Below the pieces are notes generated by a model. The model was not told where the DNA came from, ran no database searches, and saw nothing but the letters and a program-made list of their open reading frames with translations. 57,677 nt of DNA from Syntrophobacteraceae bacterium (GTDB lineage: Bacteria; Desulfobacterota; Syntrophobacteria; Syntrophobacterales; Syntrophobacteraceae), in the NCBI GenBank assembly GCA_003566995.1, contig PXBG01000108.1, positions 1-57,677 of the forward strand, in the 5' to 3' direction. Position numbers and translations under genes: made by a program. Below, in pieces: positions 6,190 through 14,991 of the stretch (position 1 is the stretch's first letter; each line of letters begins with the position of its first letter).

Positions 6190-7881
6190 ATGAAAAAAAA
6201 GATCTTCCCCCACCTGCTTCTTGCAGCCTGCTCACTTTTCTTGACGACAACCGCCTGGGGAATGCATGAGCATAAGCTGCTCAACCGGGCACAGGCTCTC
6301 AGCTCCCAAGGCAAACAAGGGGAAGCGATAGAAAAATACAAACAATACATCTCCACCCATCCCGCCGTCACAGGAAAGAAAGGACGTTCCTCTCAAAGAA
6401 ATTTTCAATACCAGCTCAGGAACCTTTTGATCGCCTACAAAGAACTCATCGGGCAACAGAAAGTTATGGGACTGGACCGTGACGCGCAAAAAAGCCTGAG
6501 CCATCTCAGACAGATCCGTCGTAACAACGAGTTCGGATCCAAGAATTTGTACAATCTCTCAGGAATCTACAAAAACAACGGGGACCTGCAGGAAGCAATG
6601 GCCGCTCTTCGAACCATCGTTGCCGACCAGCAAAGGAAACCCAGAGAAAGCAACAACAAAGTCTTCGTCCGTGCCTGTGCCAGGCTCGTGAAAATCCACC
6701 GGACCCTGGGCAGCACCTGGGAAGTGGAGGAAGTTTTGCGCGCCGCCTCCAACGGCATCGAATCATTCGAGCTGGATCTGAAGGACCGCTACCGGGTGGG
6801 CCGGTTACTGCTGGAAAACGGCGACAAGAATGGAGGCGAGAAGGTTCTGACCGGCATCATCCAATTCACGACTTCGTACGATCTGGCCACAGAGGAAAAC
6901 GCCATCGTCCGCACCCTCTCAAAGTTGCTCAAGATCAATGCCGGGGACACAAAGGCCACAAACGATCTTCTGAAGACCATCATGGTTTTTGACGAAGTCC
7001 ACGAGTTCAGCCCTCAGAACCAGTATAAACTGGCCATCGCTTTTCTCAATTCGGGACATGAGAAACATGGCATCACAGCCCTCGAAAAGATCAAGGACAC
7101 CTTTCCTGAGAGCACTCAAGCCCGAAGAGCCCTGTTTGTCCTGGGCAGGACAGCGGCCAGTTCCGCCCATTGGGAGAGGGCGATCAGCTATTACGGTGAG
7201 TACATCAGCCGCTATCCCGAGCCGCGATTCTTTTCCCTGAAGGCCTACTCACGGCTCATCGACTGCCAGTGGGCCCTGCTTGCCGATCATGACCTGATCG
7301 CTGCCGAAGCTCATCACCTGGCCGATCTTGCCAACGACATCGCCGATTACGAAACGCAACTCAACCTCGCCCGCGATCTCCATGACAAAGGCTTCGAAGA
7401 GCTGGCACAAGCCACCTTTGATCTGGGCTTGAGCGATGCCCGAAGCCAGCTGCAAAAAAACCTCACCGAGCGGGAGCGGCTGCGAATTCTTTGGAACCTG
7501 CAAAGATACGCCTATCCTTTGGAGCGGTTCCCTCTCGTGGAAGACTGTGCCGTTGAAGCATTGCAACTCATGGACGGCTCCGATGGAAACTATTTGCATG
7601 TGGGAGAAAAATCTCGCTTCATCAAATCGCAGAGCCTCATCTGGCTGGGTCAGGCCCGCCAGCGCATGAGCCGTCCAGAGGGTGCTCGAATGGCCTACGC
7701 GCAATTTCTCGAAGAATTTGGGGAAAGCGCAGATGCCGACTATGTTCGGTTCCTCATGGGGAAATGGCATGAGGAGCAGGGCCAACGGGATGAGGCTGAA
7801 AAGCAATACCGCCAGGTGAAAGGCGGAGTCTGGAAGGAACGATCCCTGAAAAAACTCCAGCACGGCAGGGCGAAAAAATGA
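6190..7881 (+). CDS. Exported TPR-repeat protein of the retron locus
   Basis: A 563-residue protein beginning MKKKIFPHLLLAAC, a Sec signal. LAAC at 11-14 also fits a lipobox, so it may be a lipoprotein rather than cleaved after AWG. The rest is alpha-helical with many degenerate tetratricopeptide repeats: an early one near LLNRAQALSSQGKQGEAIEKY, middle ones around NLSGIYKNNGDLQEAMAAL and RTAASSAHWERAISYYGEYI, and a C-terminal one near WHEEQGQRDEAEKQYRQV. The frame stays open upstream, but ATG 6190 has GAGGG five bases before it and begins exactly at the signal peptide. It lies 35 nt after the nucleosidase-like gene. TPR proteins are scaffolds, and this one may hold partners at the envelope. 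No enzyme motif is visible. Confidence 0.8.
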   Translation: MKKKIFPHLLLAACSLFLTTTAWGMHEHKLLNRAQALSSQGKQGEAIEKYKQYISTHPAVTGKKGRSSQRNFQYQLRNLLIAYKELIGQQKVMGLDRDAQKSLSHLRQIRRNNEFGSKNLYNLSGIYKNNGDLQEAMAALRTIVADQQRKPRESNNKVFVRACARLVKIHRTLGSTWEVEEVLRAASNGIESFELDLKDRYRVGRLLLENGDKNGGEKVLTGIIQFTTSYDLATEENAIVRTLSKLLKINAGDTKATNDLLKTIMVFDEVHEFSPQNQYKLAIAFLNSGHEKHGITALEKIKDTFPESTQARRALFVLGRTAASSAHWERAISYYGEYISRYPEPRFFSLKAYSRLIDCQWALLADHDLIAAEAHHLADLANDIADYETQLNLARDLHDKGFEELAQATFDLGLSDARSQLQKNLTERERLRILWNLQRYAYPLERFPLVEDCAVEALQLMDGSDGNYLHVGEKSRFIKSQSLIWLGQARQRMSRPEGARMAYAQFLEEFGESADADYVRFLMGKWHEEQGQRDEAEKQYRQVKGGVWKERSLKKLQHGRAKK

Positions 7882-8154
7882 AATTGATCCTGTCTGTGGA
7901 GGGAACAAGAAACGATGGGAAAAAAGCCAGGGAAAGGGACCGCCTGGTGTTTATCGTGCCATGAGTTTTGATCAGAGGCATTTGTTCCTCCACACGAAAA
8001 AGCAGCTTCGCGCATTCCCAGGAAGAACTTTCACGTTTTTGCATGGCGCTTTTTGGGATTGCGCATGGGGTTGGAATCTTGCGGTCTGTATGGTGGTTTG
8101 TTCTGGGGCACTTGTTCGGATCGGACTCAAAAAGAGTTCATAAATCATGAGGAA

Positions 8155-9456
8155 TCAACCAGTCCTCTGCTCTGGAATACCGCGAACGAGAAACCAGCCC
8201 GTAAGGAAATAAAGAGGAACAATGGAAAGACCGATCCGCTGACTTTCAAAAACAGCGGTCAGCCCGCCGACAATAAGCGGACCGAGAAAAGATGTCGATT
8301 TGCCAGCCAGAGCAAAAACTCCAAATAACTGCCCACGCAGTTCTTCAGGCGCAGCGTGGGAAAGATAAGAACGGCTGGATGCCTGAACGGGACCAACAAA
8401 GATTCCAAGAAGAAGTCCGAAGGTCCAGAACAGATGTTTTTGCGTAACCACAAGAATGAGCACGGAAAAAACAAACAGGCCCGTGAGGCCGATGAGAATC
8501 GTCTTGCGGCTCCCGATGCGTTCATCGATCCAGGAAAAAAGGAAGGCACCGATTCCGGCAGTGAGGCTGAGAGCGATTCCAAATATGAGGATCTGCGACT
8601 CGTCCATGCCGAACGTGCCAGCCGCGTAGACTCCGCCCAGAGCAAAAACAGTGGCCAGTCCGTCCGTACAAAATGCCCAGGCAACAAGAAATCGCAAAAC
8701 TTTTCTGTACTTGCGCACATCCCGTAAAGAATCGCGCAATTGCCTGAGCCCTCCCCGGATCGATTCTTGCCAGGCTAACTCACTGGCTTTGCGGTCAGGC
8801 GCATATAAAAGAAGCGGAAGCGAAAAAGCAATCAGCCAAAAACTCACAAAGGGAAAGGATGCGCGGACATGCGCGGCCGCCTCACGATCCAGAGGGAGCA
8901 AAGCGCCTTCCCGGACAAAGAGAAACAGCACGGCGACGAGGCAGCAAATCCCGCCGGCATACCCCATGGCCCATCCCCTGCCCGACCAACGACCATACTC
9001 TTGCGTTGGGGAAAGATCAGCCAGCATGGCATTGTAAAAGATGGTGGCGGTCTGGACGCCATAAGTGGCCAATGCAAGCAAGCCAAGCGCGAGCCAGTAA
9101 TCGTCGAGACGCGGTTCAACCAACCAGAGTCCTGCCGTAGCAATGGCGCAAATGAGCGTATTGACCCCGATCCACGGCTTACGTCGACCTGCACGATCCG
9201 CTATAGCGCCAAGAATCGGTCCGCTGAGCGCCACACACAAGCCGGTGAGGCCGATGGTCAAACTCCAGTGGGTCGTTGCGCGCTCCGTGTCGACGGCAAC
9301 CTGGCTTGTGAAATAGACGGCAAATACGAACGTCTGGATGACAGTGGCATACGATTGGTTCGCCCAGTCGTACAGTGCCCACGACCATAGAGCTTTCCCT
9401 CGTGATTGTGTGAATTTCTGACCATCAGCTGTCGAAAGGCTCATTCTCATACCCAT
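8155..9456 (-). CDS. MFS transporter of the UMF1/Atg22-like group
   Basis: A 433-residue protein with about twelve hydrophobic segments. The N-terminal block LWSWALYDWANQSYATVIQ is the hallmark of the UMF1 (vacuole effluxer Atg22-like) branch of the major facilitator superfamily. The cytoplasmic loop RAGRRKPWIG between segments 2 and 3 matches the MFS motif A region. The substrate is unknown; related proteins export amino acids or small metabolites. The frame begins MGMRMSLST and none of its three ATGs has a strong ribosome site, so the start is uncertain by up to five codons. The gene faces the retron operon with 273 nt of unrecognised sequence between their ends and has no obvious partner. 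Confidence 0.88.
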   Translation of the reverse strand: MGMRMSLSTADGQKFTQSRGKALWSWALYDWANQSYATVIQTFVFAVYFTSQVAVDTERATTHWSLTIGLTGLCVALSGPILGAIADRAGRRKPWIGVNTLICAIATAGLWLVEPRLDDYWLALGLLALATYGVQTATIFYNAMLADLSPTQEYGRWSGRGWAMGYAGGICCLVAVLFLFVREGALLPLDREAAAHVRASFPFVSFWLIAFSLPLLLYAPDRKASELAWQESIRGGLRQLRDSLRDVRKYRKVLRFLVAWAFCTDGLATVFALGGVYAAGTFGMDESQILIFGIALSLTAGIGAFLFSWIDERIGSRKTILIGLTGLFVFSVLILVVTQKHLFWTFGLLLGIFVGPVQASSRSYLSHAAPEELRGQLFGVFALAGKSTSFLGPLIVGGLTAVFESQRIGLSIVPLYFLTGWFLVRGIPEQRTG

Positions 9457-9734
9457 GAACGGCTGCGGTGATCAACGGGAAAATTTCCGTGAAAGGGATT
9501 GAGGCCGAGTTCAACCGGACACCGGAAGTCTCCCTTCAACTTCCCCGTCTTTCACTTTCCAGAACCAGCCTCACCGACATCCTTGCGCTGTATTTTCAAC
9601 CGATCCGTCGCATGGATTGTCGGCCCCTTTTCGGTTCTGTTTGCCGGGAGGCCGAAACCGGGGCTTTCCTGGGGGTTCGGAAACACATGCACTTCACAAA
9701 CCAAATAAATATCAGCAAGATATGTATCCTGTGC

Positions 9735-9975
9735 ATGGCGACCGAGAATCTCTTGGGGCTAAAAGCCCATCTTCGGCGAGCTGAAAAAGCTCGGCATTGC
9801 CGTCGGACTCAGCACCATCCGCGCCATCCTCAAGCGGTGCGATTGCCCGCCGCCTCCCGGGAAAACCAAGAGCAAGCCCAACCTTCCCTGGTCAAAGTTC
9901 GCCAGCGCCCACATATCGCCTGGTACGAGCGGGAAGCGGCGTAAACAGGCTCTTCCGGAAAATGAGTACCTGTGA
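9735..9975 (+). pseudogene. Decayed integrase-core transposase fragment
   Basis: From 9763 the frame reads KPIFGELKKLGIAVGLSTIR and goes on with an AILKR and a PWSKFASAH block. This resembles the stretch between the HTH and the DDE integrase core of rve-type transposases (pattern GELxKLGIxVxxSTVxxxLKR, then W-x-x-F-x-x-AH). The preceding ATENLLG (from 9735) fits the upstream RENPRWGYRRI region but lies in another frame, so there is at least one frameshift near 9757, with an in-frame stop at 9760-9762. Similarity stops after about 9920 and the frame ends at 9973-9975. No catalytic DDE residues remain. It is a remnant, not a functional element. Confidence 0.7.
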
Positions 9976-10015
9976 GGTTGCGGGAAGAATGTGAACATGG
10001 CAAAACCCCGGTTGT

Positions 10016-10249
10016 TTGACGCCAATCGAACGACAAAGCTTCAAGAGCGGACGCAGGTGCCGCCGGCTCAACCGTTGGCAGCAATTCACGGCAATGATGT
10101 TCGCCCAGCTTGGAGGCCTTTGCAGCTTGCGAGATGTGACACCACAATTCAAGGGGCAGTCCAGGAGGCTCTACCCTCTGGGACTGCGCGCGGTCAGGCG
10201 ACCGACCCTGGCCCGATGCCAATGGGCAGCGCTCCGCGGGCTTTTTTGA
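10016..10249 (+). pseudogene. Decayed IS4-type (DUF4372) transposase N-terminal fragment
   Basis: The frame contains LNRWQQFTAMMFAQLGGLCSL and then RDV, SRRLYPLGLRAVRRPTLA. It matches the N-terminal region of IS4-family transposases (W-x-QF-x-x-M-x-FAQL-x-x-x-x-SLRD, then LYHLGLRxVxRSTLAxAN). The catalytic domain is missing and the frame ends shortly afterwards. It lies within 230 nt of the tmRNA 3' end and about 100 nt from the integrase-type remnant, so this stretch has taken repeated insertions. No terminal inverted repeats are visible. Confidence 0.7.
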
Positions 10250-10477
10250 AACTGAGCTGAACATACAAAGCGAGCAAGTTGGCATGCAGTTATCGTTTAA
10301 GTTCCAATAGTTACGACGTGACAGGAGTGATTCTCGAGGAGGTACGCCGAATTTGTTGGGGTGTAAACCCGAGGCAGTCCGTCTTGTGTATCAGACCGGC
10401 CGACTGGGTGGACACCAAATGGACAAGATAAAGAGTCCACCAGAGGGTAAAAAACCTGTGTTATTTCAATAAGGAAT

Positions 10478-10833
10478 TGGTGGAGGCGGCGGGAGTTGAA
10501 CCCGCGTCCGAAGGCATTCCACGGCAGCTTCTACATGCTTAGCTCACACTTTGATTGTCGCCTGAGAGGTCTCCTGTGAGCGGGATGCCGCTCAGGCTAG
10601 CCTGCAAAATCTCGTCTCCGGCATTGCAGACATCATGCCGGAAACCATCTTGCTGAGTCGACGCCCCGGTCCGGCTTCGCAAGAAAAAGCCGGTGGAACG
10701 GTAGCCGCTTAAGCGGCTACGGCATACGAGTAATCGTCTGCGTTTGTCTTTAGTTCCCGTCTGTTTAACGAGCAAACAGGACCTCGGCATGCAACTACAG
10801 CTTCTATACCCCCGTCGAACCCAATTCGCCCCC
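10478..10833 (-). ncRNA. ssrA: tmRNA (transfer-messenger RNA)
   Basis: Read on the minus strand the RNA begins GGGGGCGAATTGGGTTCGAC and ends GGGTTCAACTCCCGCC-GCCTCC-ACCA, with the CCA encoded. The acceptor stem pairs GGGGGCG with CGCCTCC, and the T-arm GGGTTCAACTCCC is intact. The tag frame starts at a GCA resume codon and reads A-D-D-Y-S-Y-A-V-A-A followed by TAA, with the usual C-terminal ala-rich degradation signal; the stop lies in a GCCGCTTAAGCGGC hairpin. It rescues stalled ribosomes together with SmpB. At 356 nt it has normal length. Its 3' end faces the transposase remnants and the retron region, as expected for an integration hotspot. Confidence 0.97.
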
Positions 10834-11290
10834 TTATGATGGCAGGAATGTGGTTGGAAAAATATAATTGTAAATGAACCCATTGTGAGCAGGACTTTGA
10901 TGTCCACCTCATGCCTGGATACAAATAGTAACCCATGACGGCCACAAGTCAACCACCCCCGGCACGAGATTTTTTAACCATGAGGTCCTTTTTCTTTGCA
11001 GCCCGGCACTCAACTCCTTTCATGGACTTTCTCATAAAAAAGATGTCCTTCTCACTCCCGCATGCACCACCGCAGCACATGCCCCTTGCTGCCCTCTGCC
11101 TCTGTTGATATCATCCATAATCAAAGAAATAAAGATCCAACGGCACATCGGGTCGCCTGCCGTTCATGCCCGAAGAAGTTTTTCTCACGGGTTGCTTCCC
11201 CGTTTTCTCAAGACAGGCTGCCAAATTTCCCAGGCAATATTCCGCTTCGTGACGGCTTTTTCACCCACAGGATTGGGAAAAATCCAGGCA
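10834..11290. other. Intergenic region between ssrA and the AsmA-like gene
   Basis: Apart from the candidate ssrA promoter I see no gene. The frame of the AsmA-like gene stays open back to 11105, but that stretch has neither a ribosome site nor a plausible N-terminus. Confidence 0.4.
10925..10952 (-). promoter_or_regulatory. Candidate ssrA promoter
   Basis: On the minus strand TTGACT (10952-10947) and TACTAT (10930-10925) are 16 bp apart. Transcription would start near 10918, leaving about 85 nt of leader to be removed by RNase P from the pre-tmRNA. The spacing and box quality are fair, not excellent. Confidence 0.4.
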
Positions 11291-14200
11291 ATGATTCACT
11301 ACAAAAAACTCATAAAAATCCTGCTCGCCCTCACGGGAGCCTTGATTCTGCTCTTTTTCGTCGCAACTCTGCTGGCTCCCCGCTTCCTGGACCTGGAGAG
11401 TCTCAAAGCCCGGGTGTCTGACGAAATATGCCGCACGGCAGAGTGTGACATTCACTACGAGGATCTGAGTGTTTCCATGTGGCCCACTCCCCGCGTCAAG
11501 GTCACCCAGGGCAGATTCGAGTTCCACGAGCGTTTCACCTTGACCTGGCATGAAATGCTCGTGGTTCCCCGATTTCGATCTCTTCTCAGGGGAGAAGTGG
11601 ACCTTTCGAAAGTCCTGCTGGACTCACCAACCTTTGAAGCATCCGTGGCGGAGACGGTGGACGAAATCCCCCTTCCCCGGGAAGATTTGCCCCCTCTTCA
11701 TCTCCCGGAGAAAATCTCCGGTATTTTTGACGCCTTTCCCCAAATGCTCCATTCCTTTCAAGCGGTCATCAAAAACGGTTCTGTGAAATTTGAGGGAAAG
11801 GACGGCCTCTCCTATGAGTTCTGGAACCTTCATTCCCATATCCGCTCTTCCCGGGCAAAATATGAGGTGGATGTTCGATGCGAATCCAATCTGGCCAGAA
11901 AGGTTTCCCTGAAGGGGTCCGCCAAACCTGGTCTCATGGAGTATCGCCTGTCCGGGGAGGTCTTGGAGGCCAGACCCCACATGATGCAGGAGTTTTTCCC
12001 TTCGGGGTTTCCCTCGAGCGCACACGAATCCTCCCTAAACCTCCAGTTTGCTTTCCAAAGTGAGGGGAAAAGCGCCTTGAAGGGACACCTGGAAGCTTTC
12101 ATTCCTCAGTGGAACCTGTTGAAGGAGAACGGGGAACTGTCCCTGGTGAATGCAGAACTCAACGCACGGTTTCAGTGGGAAGGGGACAGAACGGAAGTCA
12201 CGCTTTCCCGGCTTCATTTCGAAAACCCCCGCTCCACATTCCGAGGGACCTACATGTGGGACGCTTCACAGGGAGATGCCCTCCTTCGCATTGAAGGCAG
12301 AAATATGGACGCCGCTCCCGTCCGTGATGCCGCCCTCTTCATATGGGAATCCCATTCCGTGGTGCAGGGCATTTTCAAAATTGTTCTCGCGGGGGAAGTC
12401 CCCCTCATCACTTTCCAATCCAAGGCAGACCAGCCAGCGCAGCTGGGGAGCACCAAAAACTTCGTGCTGGAGGGAGAGATGAAAGGCGGCACCGTGCTCG
12501 TCCCCAGGGCAAAGCTCCTGGTGAAGGAGGCCTACGGTGAAGTGAGGGTTGAAAACGGAAACCTGGAGTGCCGTGACCTTCGCGGCGTGACCAATGGAAG
12601 CTCCGGGAAAAAGGGCTACCTGCTCATCACCTTGAAGGATGATGCGGAGCCTTTCAACTTCCACATGGACCTGGACGCCGACCTGTCGGAAGTGGTGCCA
12701 GTGCTGGAAAGAGTGGTCCAAAGCGAGGCGTTTCTCAGAGAACTGTCCCTTTTCGAGGATGTGAAGGGCAGGGGCAAAGGGCGGCTGACCCTGGGTGACT
12801 CTCTGAAACAAGTACGTGTGACGGTTCAATTGGATGCCTACAGCCTTTCCTCCCGCTACAGAAGGCTCTCCCATCCCTTCACCGCGGAAGGAGATCACTT
12901 TTTACTGGAAGATGACAATCTCTCCCTTCGTGTCTCTTCCGGAACCATCGGCCGCTCTTCCCTGGCGGGAGTCCGGGCGGATGTCGACTGGAGGGAAAAG
13001 ACAAAACTGGCCATCTCCCTTGAAGAACCCTGCTCCCTTCACCTGGACCAGTTCTACCCCTGGCTTTTGTCTCATGAGACGGTGCAGGAACACATGAAAA
13101 GCTTTCCGTCCTTCAAAGGGACACTCAAGTTGGAAAAGCTCCGGTTCAAAGGCCCTGCAGTTGAACCGGAAAACTGGGAATTCCAGATGGAAGGCCAGGC
13201 TTCGGACTTTTTCATGGAAGCCACTTTTCTTCCGTCAACCCTTGCCGTCAGCAGCGGCTCTTTCAAGGCCGACCACAAGGATCTTCACGTCCAGAACTGC
13301 CGCAGCAGACTCCTGGATGCACATGTGCATATGCACGGAACTTTTCACAGCTTCACCCGTGGACTCTCAGCGGTGGAACTTCAAATGGCCGGAGAACTGG
13401 GAACGGAGGCCAACCAGTTCGTGATGGAGCTCACGGACATGCCCCGGGAACTTCGGACCGCGGCGCCCTGCCATGTGGAGCGGTCAAAAACTTTCTGGAA
13501 TGACGGGGGGCAGGTGTCCTTTGACGGCGATTTATCCTGGAACCACGAGGCAGAGGTTTCCCTGAAGTTTGAAAGGACACAAGATTCCCTGCACATTGAA
13601 AAAATTTCAATCCAGGATGAGGAATCGAATGTGTCGGCCTCCATTCTTCTGGAGCTCCCCCAGGTGAACACAGACTTCAAGGGGAATCTGCAGCACTCCA
13701 CTTTGGACAGGATTCTGGCGGAAAACCAGCTGCTCAAAGGCACCGTGGCCGGCAACCTGAACGCCCGGCTTCACCTGGACGATCCCATCCTTTCCACTCT
13801 TGAGGGCCGCCTCCACGTGACCGGTTTCCAATACATGCGGGATCTTCCCAGTCCCCTGTTCGTGGAAAAGGCCACCGTGAACGCCTCGGAAAACCGCCTC
13901 GAGATCTCGGAAGCACAAGCGACCTGGGACGACAGGCATTTTCAGGCTCAGGGCCACATTCTCCTTGCCAGGCCTCACCTGGAGGTGGACCTGGACATGA
14001 AAGCGGACAGCATCGCCTGGTCCGAGGTCTTCCAGCTTGTTTCTTCAAAAGACGCCGAAGCTTCCTGGAATGATCATGTGTCCTGGAAAGAGACCATCAT
14101 TGTGGGCGCCGTGCACCTCAAAATGAGGGAATTCACCCATGAGCCCTTCACCTTCAGCCCTGTGGAAGCCCGCATTCAGCTGGACCCGGACGGAGTGAGC

Positions 14201-14917
14201 GTCCAGGTGAAAGAAGGACTTCTTTGCGGCCTCTCCATTCAGGGAGTGCTGCAGCCCGGGCAGGACCAATATGGCCTGGAACTGGATGTCCGTGCCGCCA
14301 ATGCAAGCCTCGAGGAAACCATCGGCTGCCTTTGGCAGGAAAATGAGCTGGCCACAGGGACTTTCGACCTTGAAGGACACCTGCAGGGAACCGCCCCTCC
14401 TGACAAACTGACCCGGTCTCTGGCGGGAGAGCTGGACTTCAAGGGGCGCAATGGAAGCATCAGGCGCTTGACACTCCTCAGCAGGATCTTCAGCGTCATC
14501 AACATCACTGAATTCTACCGGGGACATTTCCCTGACTGGAGAAAGGAAGGGCTCGAGTACGACACCATGGAAGGAAGGCTGCACGTGGATGGGGAAATCG
14601 TCCGCGTGGAAGAATTCGTTCTCGACGGCCCCTACCTCAAGATGGTGGTCAGAGGAGAGATGAACCTCACCACGAGAAAACTGGACCTGGTCGTCCTTTT
14701 GTCTCCCCTGAGAACGGCAGACCGCATCATCGGCATGGTGCCCCTGCTGGGACACATCATGGGAGGGTCGCTCATATTGATTCCCGTGGGAGTCGAGGGG
14801 GACATGGACAACCCCACCATCATTCCCCTGCCTCCCGGCGCGGTGGGAACGGAAATTCTGGGCTACTTCAAAAGAATTTTCAACGTTCCCCTCAGGCTCA
14901 TACAGCCCGGCCTGTGA
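11291..14917 (+). CDS. Giant AsmA-like (YhdP/TamB-type) envelope protein
   Basis: A 1208-residue protein with one N-terminal membrane anchor (about residues 6-28, IKILLALTGALILLFFV), then a long beta-rich region of repeated short strands. It ends with an AsmA-like C-terminal region containing LDFKGRNGSIRRLTLLSRIF and GMVPLLGHIMGG, typical of bridge-like lipid-transfer proteins such as AsmA and YhdP. These are anchored in the inner membrane and span the periplasm to carry phospholipid toward the outer membrane. I place the start at ATG 11291, directly before the anchor; no strong ribosome site is present. The gene appears monocistronic, followed 74 nt later by the metal ATPase. The domain call is secure; the exact subfamily is not. 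Confidence 0.88.
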   Translation: MIHYKKLIKILLALTGALILLFFVATLLAPRFLDLESLKARVSDEICRTAECDIHYEDLSVSMWPTPRVKVTQGRFEFHERFTLTWHEMLVVPRFRSLLRGEVDLSKVLLDSPTFEASVAETVDEIPLPREDLPPLHLPEKISGIFDAFPQMLHSFQAVIKNGSVKFEGKDGLSYEFWNLHSHIRSSRAKYEVDVRCESNLARKVSLKGSAKPGLMEYRLSGEVLEARPHMMQEFFPSGFPSSAHESSLNLQFAFQSEGKSALKGHLEAFIPQWNLLKENGELSLVNAELNARFQWEGDRTEVTLSRLHFENPRSTFRGTYMWDASQGDALLRIEGRNMDAAPVRDAALFIWESHSVVQGIFKIVLAGEVPLITFQSKADQPAQLGSTKNFVLEGEMKGGTVLVPRAKLLVKEAYGEVRVENGNLECRDLRGVTNGSSGKKGYLLITLKDDAEPFNFHMDLDADLSEVVPVLERVVQSEAFLRELSLFEDVKGRGKGRLTLGDSLKQVRVTVQLDAYSLSSRYRRLSHPFTAEGDHFLLEDDNLSLRVSSGTIGRSSLAGVRADVDWREKTKLAISLEEPCSLHLDQFYPWLLSHETVQEHMKSFPSFKGTLKLEKLRFKGPAVEPENWEFQMEGQASDFFMEATFLPSTLAVSSGSFKADHKDLHVQNCRSRLLDAHVHMHGTFHSFTRGLSAVELQMAGELGTEANQFVMELTDMPRELRTAAPCHVERSKTFWNDGGQVSFDGDLSWNHEAEVSLKFERTQDSLHIEKISIQDEESNVSASILLELPQVNTDFKGNLQHSTLDRILAENQLLKGTVAGNLNARLHLDDPILSTLEGRLHVTGFQYMRDLPSPLFVEKATVNASENRLEISEAQATWDDRHFQAQGHILLARPHLEVDLDMKADSIAWSEVFQLVSSKDAEASWNDHVSWKETIIVGAVHLKMREFTHEPFTFSPVEARIQLDPDGVSVQVKEGLLCGLSIQGVLQPGQDQYGLELDVRAANASLEETIGCLWQENELATGTFDLEGHLQGTAPPDKLTRSLAGELDFKGRNGSIRRLTLLSRIFSVINITEFYRGHFPDWRKEGLEYDTMEGRLHVDGEIVRVEEFVLDGPYLKMVVRGEMNLTTRKLDLVVLLSPLRTADRIIGMVPLLGHIMGGSLILIPVGVEGDMDNPTIIPLPPGAVGTEILGYFKRIFNVPLRLIQPGL

Positions 14918-14991
14918 TGGTTCTCCCAGCCTGACTCATGAAACAGGTTTCATGAGCCTCCCTTTTTCACACGGATTGAGGTGTTTTTCCC

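Noticed and set aside
9468-9944. 158-codon plus-strand frame upstream of ssrA
   Set aside because: It crosses the transposase remnant partly in a different frame; the recognisable similarity is in the other frame.
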